Origin: Verrucomicrobiota bacterium
GTDB taxonomy: Bacteria > Auribacterota > JABMQX01 > JAFGEW01
Reading direction: 5' to 3'
Length of the DNA stretch: 56,949 nt
NCBI GenBank assembly: GCA_016931415.1
Contig: JAFGEW010000057.1
Location: 1 to 56,949 of the forward strand
Shown one piece after another: positions 16,931 to 24,590 of the stretch. The translations under genes were made by a program, and so were the position numbers. The notes beneath the pieces were generated by a model. That model searched no databases. It was not told where the DNA came from and saw nothing but the letters and a program-made list of their open reading frames with translations. Position 1 is the stretch's first letter. Each line of letters begins with the position of its first letter.

Positions 16931-17805
16931 CGGACCGCCGCCCTTTCGATTCGTGCCAGGATGCCTTTGAACAGCGGCGCAAACTCGGGGAGCGCCTCGA
17001 CAATCAAGTCACCGCGCGAGTAAGCCTGCGCGATGCGCAGGTTGTGGGGGATCTCACCGAGGATCGGGATCCGCTCGTCGGCGCAATAGCGCTGCACGCG
17101 GTCGTCGCCGATATCGGCGCGGTTGATGACGACGCCCATCGGGACGTCAAGCTCGCGCACGGTCTCGACGGCGATCGTGAGATCGTGAAGTCCGAACGGC
17201 GTTGGCTCGGTCACGAGGCAGACAAAACCGGTCTCGTTCACGGCGGCCACCATCGGGCATGTCGTGCCCGGCGGCGCGTCAATGATGGCCAGATCGCTCT
17301 TGCCAAGAGAGGCCCGCACAGCCCTCACGATAGGCGGCGACGCTGCGGCCTCGCCGATCTCGACGCGCCCCTGAATAAATCGGAACCCGTTTGCCGAGCC
17401 GGACTCGATCACGCCGACATTGCGCGGTTCGTCCGTCAGCGCGTTCTCCGGGCAGATGAGCCAGCACGCGCCGCAGCCGTGGCAGAGCTCGTCGAAAATC
17501 ACGACGCGGCCGTTGATGCAGGCGATCGCGTTGAACTCGCAGACGGCCGCGCACTTGCCGCAGCCCGTGCACAGCGCTGCGTCGAGCTTGGGCCGCGCCA
17601 GGGCCACCGGCGTGGTCTCCTCGATCCGCGCTTTGACGAAGATCTGCGCGTTGGGCTCCTCGACGTCGCAGTCGGCAAGCTGCACGCGCAGCCCGCGCGC
17701 CGCGGCGACCACAGCGAGGTTCACGGCCACCGTTGTTTTGCCCGTACCGCCTTTGCCGCTCGCCACAGCGACGACTAGGGCGGGACGCACTGCCGGGTCA
17801 CTCAT
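16927..17805 (-). CDS. MinD-family ATPase with 2[4Fe-4S] ferredoxin insert (copy 2)
   Basis: This 292-residue paralog of the following gene has Walker A SGKGGTGKTT (16-25) and the cofactor-binding DCDVEEPNA. Its ferredoxin clusters are at C79/C82/C85/C89 and C108/C111/C114/C118. IDAPPGTTCPM and VTEPTPFGLHD follow. The paired genes probably form a heterodimer, as with the two MinD proteins of the Desulfovibrio ORP complex. ATG 17805 (MSDPAV) has AGGAAGG 8 bases upstream and overlaps the radical SAM stop by 8 bases. Confidence 0.92.
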   Translation of the reverse strand: MSDPAVRPALVVAVASGKGGTGKTTVAVNLAVVAAARGLRVQLADCDVEEPNAQIFVKARIEETTPVALARPKLDAALCTGCGKCAAVCEFNAIACINGRVVIFDELCHGCGACWLICPENALTDEPRNVGVIESGSANGFRFIQGRVEIGEAAASPPIVRAVRASLGKSDLAIIDAPPGTTCPMVAAVNETGFVCLVTEPTPFGLHDLTIAVETVRELDVPMGVVINRADIGDDRVQRYCADERIPILGEIPHNLRIAQAYSRGDLIVEALPEFAPLFKGILARIERAAVR

Positions 17806-18787
17806 TTCGTAGGCCTTCCTTCCCAGGGGTGCCCCGGTGTGTCTGCGCCGCGTCGTCTCGTACGGCGACGAGATAGGGCACCCCATTGTACGTTACGCGC
17901 GAGATTTGATTGTGGGCGATAAGGTCCGCGACGAGACCGGGCACACCCATTCTCTGTTCGATCTGCCGTGCTTGTTCCTCGCGCAACGGATGACGCAGGC
18001 AGATGTCCATAATCGTCCCCTCGGGGTCAGTTGTCCGGGCGGTGCCGAATAGACCCTCTTCATATCCGGTGATCTCGCGGACATGCCCAAGGATCTCTCT
18101 CGCGGTGTGAATGACCGACGGCGATGGCGCTTTCACCCCCCGCTCCGTCGGCGGTCTTACAGGCACCATGAGATCCACACGATCCGGTTCGACACGATCG
18201 AGAACCCGCTTCAGATCACCCAAAGACTTCGCGGAGTCATTGAGTCCGGCGACAAGCATCACCTCGGTCCACAGGAGCCCGGGGAATGCCCGCCGGAAGG
18301 CCACCAGCCCTTCGATAATCTGCTCATAGTCCAACCGCGGGTGCGGCCTGTTGATCTGCCGGAAGACGGCTGCCGATCCGGCATCAAGAGAAGGCATCAC
18401 GACATCCGCCTCCAACAGGTTTGCTCTCACATCGGGACGGTCCAGCAGCGATCCGTTGGTGATCACCGCGACTCGTGCCTTGAGCTCCGTCTTGCACAGG
18501 TGCACGAGCCACCCAAGGTCCGCACACAAGGTCGGCTCACCATCTCCTGCGAACGTGACATAATCGGCATCTGATCCCGGCAGCGCCGCGGCGATCTGTT
18601 CCGCAATCATCTCCTTGGGGAAGTAGCTCCGGCGCTCGACCGTAAGTCGAGTGGTCGGTCCAAGCTGGCAGTAGACACAGGAATACGAACATACCTTCCG
18701 CGGGATGGGGCTCACGCCCAACGACCGGCCAAGCCGGCGTGACGGCACGGGACCATAGACGGCTTTGTGTGGAGAGGCATCTGTCAT
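17798..18787 (-). CDS. Radical SAM protein, COG0731-like
   Basis: This 329-residue protein has the motif CSYSCVYC (C33, C37, C40), preceded by the YGPVPSRRLGRSLGVSPIP block typical of COG0731-type Fe-S oxidoreductases. FAGDGEPTL (SAM site), VITNGSLL, SLDAGS and the C-terminal TYNGVPYLV segment follow. These enzymes often sit next to MinD/ORP genes, but the reaction is unknown. It is the first gene after a 118-base gap in the operon that holds no gene. It overlaps the downstream MinD gene by 8 bases. Confidence 0.87.
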   Translation of the reverse strand: MTDASPHKAVYGPVPSRRLGRSLGVSPIPRKVCSYSCVYCQLGPTTRLTVERRSYFPKEMIAEQIAAALPGSDADYVTFAGDGEPTLCADLGWLVHLCKTELKARVAVITNGSLLDRPDVRANLLEADVVMPSLDAGSAAVFRQINRPHPRLDYEQIIEGLVAFRRAFPGLLWTEVMLVAGLNDSAKSLGDLKRVLDRVEPDRVDLMVPVRPPTERGVKAPSPSVIHTAREILGHVREITGYEEGLFGTARTTDPEGTIMDICLRHPLREEQARQIEQRMGVPGLVADLIAHNQISRVTYNGVPYLVAVRDDAAQTHRGTPGKEGLRNE

Positions 18788-18905
18788 GACGAGACAGACC
18801 TTCCTTGTGCTGCTCCCTGTGCTGCTCGACCATCATAAGCGCCAAGCATGTACAGCTTCTGCGCTCCGGGCACAGGAGGCGCCTTGTGCATCGTCACTCC
18901 CTGCC

Positions 18906-19148
18906 CTACACCCCTCGCGTCATGGCAGCCCCGCACTGCGGGCACTTCATCTGTACGCACGGTGTGCCTTGCGGGTGGGGCGCTTTGGCGCCGCATGCGG
19001 GGCAGACGCAGACGCCCCCCGGTCCGGCACCCGACCCGCCCATCCGACCACGACCCCCGCCTGCACCGCGGCCACCGCCGGCACGTCCTGCGCCGCCTCC
19101 ACGACCTCGACCGCCTCCCGAGCCCGAACCACGTCCTTGTCCGTTCAT
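18906..19148 (-). CDS. Gly/Arg-rich small protein with zinc ribbon
   Basis: This 80-residue protein has a Gly/Arg-rich N-terminal half (about 1-45). Its C-terminal zinc ribbon has two CPxCG knuckles (VCPACGA and KCPQCGAAM) plus one further cysteine between them. Small zinc-ribbon and DUF5320 proteins of this style accompany NifX-like and MinD-like genes in anaerobes. The start overlaps the NifU-like stop by ATGA (19145-19148), which strongly supports it as a real gene. Confidence 0.7.
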   Translation of the reverse strand: MNGQGRGSGSGGGRGRGGGAGRAGGGRGAGGGRGRMGGSGAGPGGVCVCPACGAKAPHPQGTPCVQMKCPQCGAAMTRGV

Positions 19149-19579
19149 TTTTGCTCTCCTGAGCTTGATTTGATGTGCTCCTGCAGGTCTCCGTGCGCTG
19201 CGGCAAGCGCTATCTGAAACGTTGTCGCCGCCAGAAGCGCGCAGTGCTCAAACGCCTCGGGCAGGCCGCCAAGATAGTGCAGTACAGCCCTCTGGCTGAT
19301 GTGCGACGCCTGCTCGACCGTGAGGTCCGCCGCGAGCAGCGTCACGGCGCTGCCGCACGCGAGTGTCGCGGCGCAGCCGTCGGTGTCGAATGTGGCCTTC
19401 TCGACCCGGCCGGCGCGCAGCTTGATCCAGACCTCCATCGTGTCGCCACATGGTCCGGTATGGCGCACGTGGGCATCGGCGTTTGGCAGGCGCCATCGGT
19501 TCTTCGGCAGGAAGGCGAGCCATCGCCCTCGCCCCGTCAACTGCACTGGAGGCGTTGAAGGAGCCCGCTGCGGGTCCAC
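19145..19579 (-). CDS. NifU-like Fe-S scaffold protein
   Basis: This 144-residue protein matches the NifU N-terminal/IscU scaffold family. It has HTGPCGDTMEVWIKL (C44), TDGCAATLACGS (C69, C75) and EHCALLA (C113); three of these correspond to the conserved cluster-binding cysteines. A role in building or donating a metal-sulfur cluster for the operon products is inferred. No ATG fits; I choose GTG 19579, which follows AGGGAG at normal spacing and lies 16 bases after the ferredoxin stop. Confidence 0.8.
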   Translation of the reverse strand: MDPQRAPSTPPVQLTGRGRWLAFLPKNRWRLPNADAHVRHTGPCGDTMEVWIKLRAGRVEKATFDTDGCAATLACGSAVTLLAADLTVEQASHISQRAVLHYLGGLPEAFEHCALLAATTFQIALAAAHGDLQEHIKSSSGEQK

Positions 19580-19595
19580 CTCATACTCCCTTACC

Positions 19596-20066
19596 TTACG
19601 CGAGCGACAACGCCCCGTTCGGGCACTCGGCGACGCAGACGCCGCAGCCGATGCAGTCGTCGCTGATCGTCGCCGTGCCGTTGACCACCACGATCGCCTC
19701 GGTCGGACAAATGTCGAGGCAGATGCCGCATCCGGTGCACCGCTCCGCTGACACGATCGGCTTGGGGCGTCTCGGGCCCGGTGCTTTGCCTGACTCGATG
19801 CTCTCGATGCGGCGTTCAATCTCTGCCTTCTGGTGCTCCATTGAAGCAGCAGTCCTTCTCAATTCGTCGAGTTGGTCCCGGTGCGGCTCCTGAGGTGGTG
19901 GCGCGGCTGACCGGTCAACCGCGCCGAAGCCACCCGTGACTTGTCCCTGTCCGCGGCGCATGCCTTGGCCCAGACCGCGCCCGAGCCCGCGACCCTGTCC
20001 GCGGCCTCGACCGAAGCCGCCTCTGCCAGAGCCACCACCGCGGCCTCTCATTCCACCCGGCGACAT
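19596..20066 (-). CDS. 2[4Fe-4S] ferredoxin with Gly/Arg-rich N-terminal tail and coiled segment
   Basis: This 156-residue protein begins with a Gly/Arg-rich tail (1-45) like that of its operon neighbours. A charged helical segment follows (about 62-92, LDELRRTAASMEHQKAEIE). It ends with a bacterial ferredoxin carrying two clusters (CTGCGICLDICP and CIGCGVCVAECP). The helix resembles the DUF5320-type helix of the preceding protein, so the two may share an interaction surface. It probably passes electrons to the cluster-handling ATPases. Confidence 0.82.
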   Translation of the reverse strand: MSPGGMRGRGGGSGRGGFGRGRGQGRGLGRGLGQGMRRGQGQVTGGFGAVDRSAAPPPQEPHRDQLDELRRTAASMEHQKAEIERRIESIESGKAPGPRRPKPIVSAERCTGCGICLDICPTEAIVVVNGTATISDDCIGCGVCVAECPNGALSLA

Positions 20067-20068
20067 GG

Positions 20069-20473
20069 TTACTTGTCCGAGTCCTGCGGCTGCTGGGACT
20101 CCAGCTCTTCGATACGGTTCTTGATCTCGGCCAGCGAGTTGGTGAGATATTCGGCCTGGGCCTTGAGCGTATCGCGTTCCACATCACGCGTCGGCGCCTG
20201 CATCGGCATCGGCCCGCCATAGACGGGTGCGCCATAGGCAGGTGCGCCCCACCAGCCGGCGCGTGCCCAGCCGGGTAGCCCAGTTGCATAGTACATGTTG
20301 CGCCACCCGCGGCCGCCGCCGCGGCCGCCGAAGCCACGGCCCCCGCCGCCGCCAAAGCCTCGTCCGCCCACCGGATTCATGAACCCCGGCACCGGATACC
20401 CGGCGCAGTAACCTGCGGCTCGTCCTGTCATCGGGCCCATGCCCATCGGACCTGTTCGATCTCCGCCTGGCAT
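20069..20473 (-). CDS. DUF5320 family protein
   Basis: This 134-residue protein starts MPGGDRTGPMGMGPMTGR followed by AGYCAGY, the recognisable DUF5320 opening. It continues with a Gly-rich aromatic middle and ends in a predicted coiled coil (about 100-128, LKAQAEYLTNSLAEIKNRIEEL without a break). DUF5320 proteins are strongly associated with NifX-like and MinD-like genes of anaerobes. Function is unknown. It is separated from the next gene by only 2 bases. Confidence 0.82.
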   Translation of the reverse strand: MPGGDRTGPMGMGPMTGRAAGYCAGYPVPGFMNPVGGRGFGGGGGRGFGGRGGGRGWRNMYYATGLPGWARAGWWGAPAYGAPVYGGPMPMQAPTRDVERDTLKAQAEYLTNSLAEIKNRIEELESQQPQDSDK

Positions 20474-20521
20474 TTTAGTGTTCCTCCTTGCCTATCGTGA
20501 TAGTCGGTTTGCTGTCGTTCG

Positions 20522-20884
20522 TCAGGCCCAGTGGCCCTGGACGTCCGCGTCTTCGGCGGGCGCCAGCGTGCCGGCCTTGAACTGCTCGATTGCCTCCGCG
20601 ACCGTCCCCGTCACGGCCGCGAAAACCTTGATGCCTCCCGCGCTCAGTGCTCTGAATGCGTTTGGCCCGCAATGGCCGGTCAGCAGCGCCTCGGCGCCGA
20701 GTGCGGCCACATTCTGGGCAGCCTGAATGCCGGCGCCCTGCGCGGCGTTGAGGTTCTGCCCGTTATCCATCGCCTGGAACTCGCCCGTGTCAGTGTCCAC
20801 GAGGACGAAGAACCGCGCCCGCCCGAAGCGGGGATCTACTTCGCTGTCGAGTTCCTTCCCGCGTGACGTTACTGCCACTTTCAT
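20522..20884 (-). CDS. NifX/NifB-family (ORP-like) protein, copy B
   Basis: This 120-residue PF02579-family protein starts MKVAVTSRGKELDSEVDPRFGRARFF, with the DPRFGR signature. It continues with AQNVAALGAEALLTGHCGPNA (a possible cysteine ligand) and an acidic C-terminus. Orange-protein-type relatives bind a Mo-Cu sulfide cluster. The start at ATG 20884 has GGAGG directly upstream. It follows panD by 10 bases. Confidence 0.9.
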   Translation of the reverse strand: MKVAVTSRGKELDSEVDPRFGRARFFVLVDTDTGEFQAMDNGQNLNAAQGAGIQAAQNVAALGAEALLTGHCGPNAFRALSAGGIKVFAAVTGTVAEAIEQFKAGTLAPAEDADVQGHWA

Positions 20885-20894
20885 GTCGGCCTCC

Positions 20895-21275
20895 TCACAG
20901 CTTCCTTTGCGCCCCCATCGGGTGCGTGCTTCGGATGTGGTTGTTCTCATCGAGGTTGACGACGATAGGCTGATAGCCGATCGCTTCCTCGTCGGTCATC
21001 TCGGCATACGAGATGACGTGCACAACGTCGCCCACGACGGCGCTGCGCGCGGCGGGGCCGTTGAGGCACACAGTGCCGGAGCCGGCCTCGCCCGGGATGA
21101 TGAAGGTCTCGATGCGCGAGCCGTTGTTGAGGTTGACGATCTGCACGCGCTCCCAGGGCAGCATGTCGGCCGCCTCGATGAGGTCGGTGTCGAGCGTGAT
21201 GCTTCCCTCGTAGGTCAACTCCGTCTGGGTGACTGTCGCCCCGTGGAGTTTCGATTTGCAGATGGCGCGCAGCAT
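20895..21275 (-). CDS. panD: Aspartate 1-decarboxylase
   Basis: This 126-residue proenzyme of the pyruvoyl-dependent decarboxylase makes beta-alanine for pantothenate and CoA. The self-cleavage site is in the expected place: Gly24-Ser25 in YEGSITLD, which leaves a pyruvoyl group on Ser25. K9, NLNNGSR and the GEAGSGTVCLNGPAAR block are also typical. It is encoded between two NifX-like genes, 16 and 10 bases from them, inside a sigma-54 operon. That is an unusual place for panD. Confidence 0.97.
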   Translation of the reverse strand: MLRAICKSKLHGATVTQTELTYEGSITLDTDLIEAADMLPWERVQIVNLNNGSRIETFIIPGEAGSGTVCLNGPAARSAVVGDVVHVISYAEMTDEEAIGYQPIVVNLDENNHIRSTHPMGAQRKL

Positions 21276-21291
21276 TAGCTCGTGTTCCTCT

Positions 21292-21705
21292 TCACCACTG
21301 TGGTCCCTGCTCTTGGCCGCGTCGCCTGCCCCGACCGCGGCCGAAACCGCCGCGCCATCCCGGGCCGCGCCCGCAACACCCGGGCATCAGGAAGTGCGGG
21401 CTCGGCAGCCGGCCACCGAGGTAGGCAGACAGCACCTCCTCGCATTCGCCGCTCACGAACGGTATGAGCGTCGTCCCAGACGCGGCGATCAGCCCGGCGA
21501 GCGGGCGTGAGATCGCACCGCAGATCAGGACGTCAACGCCCAGCTCCCTCAGGCGCGAGGCCCGCCGCGGTAGCGGGAGTGAACCGAGATCTTCCTCGGT
21601 CCGTTCAGTCTCGCTTCCGTTCTGAGTTTTGACCACCAGCAGCCGCTGGGCCGTGTCGAAAACGGGCGAGACCCGCCCTTGCCATGTCGGCACCGCAATT
21701 CGCAT
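21292..21705 (-). CDS. NifX/NifB-family (ORP-like) protein with Gly/Arg-rich tail, copy A
   Basis: This 137-residue protein is the first gene of the operon. It opens MRIAVPTWQGRVSPVFDTA, a PF02579 variant, then has LICGAISRPLAGLIAASG. It ends in a CCGRGPGWRGGFGRGRGR tail like the Gly/Arg-rich tails of the operon's other small proteins. ATG 21705 follows GAGG, with the -24/-12 promoter about 25 bases further upstream. Confidence 0.85.
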   Translation of the reverse strand: MRIAVPTWQGRVSPVFDTAQRLLVVKTQNGSETERTEEDLGSLPLPRRASRLRELGVDVLICGAISRPLAGLIAASGTTLIPFVSGECEEVLSAYLGGRLPSPHFLMPGCCGRGPGWRGGFGRGRGRRRGQEQGPQW

Positions 21706-21728
21706 GTTGAACCTCAAAGCAGACCAAA

Positions 21729-21744
21729 TGCACGTCCCGTGCCA
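21729..21744 (-). promoter_or_regulatory. Sigma-54 (-24/-12) promoter of the ORP-like operon
   Basis: On the minus strand the sequence is TGGCACGGGACGTGCA. It carries the invariant GG and GC pairs with the required 10-base spacing and differs from the consensus TGGCACG-N4-TTGC(A/T) at one position only. The predicted transcription start is about 13 bases before ATG 21705. The adjacent gene encodes a sigma-54 activator, which supports the call. Confidence 0.85.
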
Positions 21745-21874
21745 TGGGCGGGGTCATGGCGTCGTAGGTCACTGTAAGATGCTCAAGAACAGGAGCTTAA
21801 GATAATGATATCGCGTCTGCCCTGAGGCTAGGCTTGGGCGTAGCGTAGCGATAATGCGCTCATATTTGGGCTAA

Positions 21875-21898
21875 CTGAGTCGCATATACGCGACTCAG
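21875..21898. promoter_or_regulatory. Perfect palindrome, candidate upstream activator site
   Basis: The arms CTGAGTCGC (21875-21883) and GCGACTCAG (21890-21898) are a perfect 9-bp inverted repeat with a 6-base spacer. They lie about 150 bases upstream of the -24/-12 promoter, the usual distance for an enhancer bound by a Fis-type HTH activator. It abuts the stop codon of the regulator gene, so it could instead act as that gene's transcription terminator, although no T-tract follows. Confidence 0.6.
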
Positions 21899-23257
21899 CT
21901 ACTGGCGGGTGCGACCGTCCTGATCGGGCAGGTGGATGCCAAGCGACCTGATCTTACGGAACAGCGTGCTCTTGTGGACGCCCAGCTCCTTGGCGGTGGC
22001 AAGACGGCTCCAGTTGTTGCGGGCTAGCGCGTCGCGGATGAAGCGCGCCTCGATTTCCCTAAGCGTCTGCGCGCCGGCAAAGACAGGCGCGAGGCTCTCC
22101 GCCGGGCGCAGGTGCTCGGGCAGATGGCGCGGCTCGATCATGCCGCCGGGGCAGACGACGAACGCGTGTTCGAGGATGTTCTCCAGCTCGCGCACGTTGC
22201 CGGGGTAGTCGTGTCCCATGAGGATGGCGAGTACCTCGGGCGAGATACCGCTGACGTCCTTGCCGCGCAACCGGTTGAAGTGCCCGATGAAGTGCTCGAT
22301 AAGCAGCGGGATGTCTTCCTTGCGCTCGCGCAGTGGCGGCAGCTCGAGTCGCACGACGTTGATCCGGTAGTAGAGGTCTTGGCGGAACGTGCCGTGAGCG
22401 ACGAGCTCATCGAGTTTTCGGTTTGTCGCGGCGATCACCCGCGCGTCGGCCGTCAGCGTCTCGGTGCCGCCGAGCGGCTCGTATGCTTTCTCCTGCAGTA
22501 CGCGCAGCAGGCGCACCTGGAGCGCAGGCGAGACGTCGCCGATCTCGTCGAGGAAGATCGTGCCGCCGTCGGCGAGCGCGAACCGGCCCTTGCGGTCGCG
22601 TTTCGCGTCCGTGAACGCCCCCGCCGTGTGACCGAAGAGCTCGGATTCGAGCAGCGTGTCGGGCAACGCGCCGCAGTTCACGGTCACGAGCCGCTTGCGG
22701 CGCCGCGGGCTCAGGTTGTGGATCGCGCGCGCGACAAGTTCCTTGCCCGTGCCGCTTTCGCCCTCGATGAGCACCGTCGCATCGCTGCGGGCCACCTCCG
22801 GCAGGATGTCGAACAGGCCCTGCATCCGGTGATTGCGGCTGATGATGTCCTCGAACGCGTGGCGCCCGTCGAGCTCCTTGCGCAACTCCTCGACGAGGCT
22901 CAGGTCGCGGAACGTCTCGACGCCGCCGATGATCTGCCCCGTGTCGTCCCTGAGTAGGGCCGTCGAGATGCTGATCGGCACTCGTTCGCCTTGGGCGTTG
23001 ACGATGTAGACGGCCCGGTTGACAACCGGCTTGCCCGTCTCCATCGTGCGGCGCAGCGCGCAGTCGGTCTCGCAGATGCTCGCGCGGAACACGTCGCAGC
23101 AGCGTTTACCGATCGCCTCGGCGCGCTCGACGCCCGTGATCCGCTCGGCCGCCCGGTTGAACGACGTGATCCGCCACTCGGCGTTGACGGTGAACACTCC
23201 GTCGGCGACCGAGTCGAGGATGATGTCGCGTTGTCTGTCGTGCGGCCTGTCGGGCAT
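21899..23257 (-). CDS. Sigma-54-dependent transcriptional activator (PAS-AAA+-Fis HTH)
   Basis: This 452-residue enhancer-binding protein has three parts. An N-terminal PAS domain (about 8-120) carries clustered cysteines (C53, C54, C62, C66) that could sense redox state or bind an Fe-S or metal ligand. The AAA+ domain (about 135-365) has Walker A GESGTGKE (166-173) and Walker B GGTIFLDEIGD. A C-terminal Fis-type HTH (WSRLATAKELGVHKSTLFRK) follows. The sigma-54-contact loop reads GAFTDA (213-218) instead of GAFTGA. It lies upstream of and parallel to the ORP-like operon, matching the cognate regulator of the Desulfovibrio ORP operons. ATG 23257 (MPDRPHD) is chosen; upstream codons are low-complexity. 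Confidence 0.93.
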   Translation of the reverse strand: MPDRPHDRQRDIILDSVADGVFTVNAEWRITSFNRAAERITGVERAEAIGKRCCDVFRASICETDCALRRTMETGKPVVNRAVYIVNAQGERVPISISTALLRDDTGQIIGGVETFRDLSLVEELRKELDGRHAFEDIISRNHRMQGLFDILPEVARSDATVLIEGESGTGKELVARAIHNLSPRRRKRLVTVNCGALPDTLLESELFGHTAGAFTDAKRDRKGRFALADGGTIFLDEIGDVSPALQVRLLRVLQEKAYEPLGGTETLTADARVIAATNRKLDELVAHGTFRQDLYYRINVVRLELPPLRERKEDIPLLIEHFIGHFNRLRGKDVSGISPEVLAILMGHDYPGNVRELENILEHAFVVCPGGMIEPRHLPEHLRPAESLAPVFAGAQTLREIEARFIRDALARNNWSRLATAKELGVHKSTLFRKIRSLGIHLPDQDGRTRQ

Positions 23258-23364
23258 GCCTTCGCCCCTTTTCCCTGACCGACGGAGTGTAGCATAAGAT
23301 TGCGCCGCGGGCGTTGTGATGGTACACAGTGGCGCGCGCAACGATATCACTGATGAGGGCATAT

Positions 23365-24147
23365 ATGAACGCGAGCGAGATCGGATTGGTGCTCTATACC
23401 GTGCGGGACCGGGCGGAGAAGGACTTTGCCGGGACGCTGCGCGAGGTGGCCGAGATCGGCTACGGCTGCGCGGAGATCTGCGGCACATTCGGGCTCGCGG
23501 CAGGCGCCGTGTGCGATCTCGGCGAGGAGCTTGGTCTCCGCCTGCTGTCGGCCCACGTCGGACTGGGCGACGTGACTGAGCATTTCCATAAGACCGTACG
23601 CTACTACAGCACGGTGGGCGTCGAATCGCTCGTCGTACCGTGGATTGACGAGAAGCACCGCGATTCGGTCGAGGCGGCCAAGAAGACGGCGCGGCTCTTC
23701 AACCAGATCGGCATGCGCCTCGAGGACAACGGCCTCTCATTCATGTTCCACAACCACGACGTCGAGTTCAAGCCGATCGGCGGCACGACAGCTTGGGACA
23801 TCCTCGTCCGCGAGTGCGATCCACGCTACGTCGGGTTCGAGCTCGACGTGTTCTGGGCCGCCAAGGGGGGACGCGACCCGATAGACGTGCTCCGCACGCT
23901 CGAAGGCCGGTCGCGCTACCTCCACGCCAAGGACATGACCGCCAGCGGTGCGATGACCGAGGTTGGCGCGGGCACGCTCGACTTCGCCGCGATGGCCGCC
24001 GTTCGACGGCAGATCGGCATCAAGTGCTTCTTCGTCGAGCATGATGAGCCGAAGCTCCCCTCCATGAAGAGCGCCCGCAAGAGCTTCGACCACCTGCGCA
24101 AGAAGGTCAACGAACCGGCGAAGGACGCCGAGGTGCTCGAGGGCTAG
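23365..24147 (+). CDS. Sugar phosphate isomerase/epimerase (xylose isomerase-like TIM barrel)
   Basis: This 260-residue protein belongs to the AP endonuclease 2/xylose-isomerase-like TIM-barrel family. It has LYTVRDRAEKDFAGTLREVAEIGYGCAEI at the N-terminus, LSAHVGL, the metal-binding MFHNHDVEF, the GFELDVFWAAKGG strand, YLHAKDM and the C-terminal FVEHDEP acid. These enzymes isomerise or epimerise sugars and sugar phosphates; the substrate is unknown. I start at ATG 23365, behind GAGGG; ATG 23353 is an alternative. It is divergent from the sigma-54 regulator. Confidence 0.87.
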   Translation: MNASEIGLVLYTVRDRAEKDFAGTLREVAEIGYGCAEICGTFGLAAGAVCDLGEELGLRLLSAHVGLGDVTEHFHKTVRYYSTVGVESLVVPWIDEKHRDSVEAAKKTARLFNQIGMRLEDNGLSFMFHNHDVEFKPIGGTTAWDILVRECDPRYVGFELDVFWAAKGGRDPIDVLRTLEGRSRYLHAKDMTASGAMTEVGAGTLDFAAMAAVRRQIGIKCFFVEHDEPKLPSMKSARKSFDHLRKKVNEPAKDAEVLEG

Positions 24148-24151
24148 GACG

Positions 24152-24586
24152 ATGCAGAGGAACGAGCGCTTCCTCGACAAGGCATCGCCGCCGACCCAGG
24201 AAGCGGTCGAGGCCGCGCTCGGAGCACGGGCGCTCAAGACGTGGCGCGCGGTGGTGGCGTATCTCGATGACGCGTACGGCGTCGAGCCCGACCTCGGATT
24301 CACGGGGGGCACCTACGGCTGGCGGTTCCGCTACCGCAAGGGCGGGCGGACTATCGGCGCGCTGTATCCCGAGAAGGGCTCGTTCACGGTCCTCGTCGTA
24401 CTCAACGCCGAGGAGCTCGAGGAGCTCGAGCCGCAACTTGGCAGACTCTCGGAACCCTTGCAGAAGGTCATCGAGGGCGCCACCCCGTACAACGAGGGCA
24501 AGTGGTGCTGGATGCGCATGCCGGGCACGGCCACGCTTGGCGAGCTGAAGCGCCTTTTCGCCCTGAAACGCAAGCCGAAGGCATAG
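24152..24586 (+). CDS. DUF3788 family protein
   Basis: This 144-residue protein resembles DUF3788: an ERFLDKASPPT opening, FTGGTYGWRFRYRKGG, and a short FTVLVVLNAEELEELE stretch, ending with a Lys-rich tail. Members are small cytoplasmic proteins of unknown function. It begins only 4 bases after the isomerase stop, so the two are probably co-transcribed. Its stop is 4 bases from that of the convergent glycosidase-like gene. Confidence 0.8.
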   Translation: MQRNERFLDKASPPTQEAVEAALGARALKTWRAVVAYLDDAYGVEPDLGFTGGTYGWRFRYRKGGRTIGALYPEKGSFTVLVVLNAEELEELEPQLGRLSEPLQKVIEGATPYNEGKWCWMRMPGTATLGELKRLFALKRKPKA

Positions 24587-24590
24587 CGGC

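Noticed and set aside
13942-21705. Nitrogen-fixation cluster
   Set aside because: NifX- and NifU-like proteins are present but nifHDK, nifEN and nifB are not. The MinD-ferredoxin/Mrp set fits an ORP-type operon instead.
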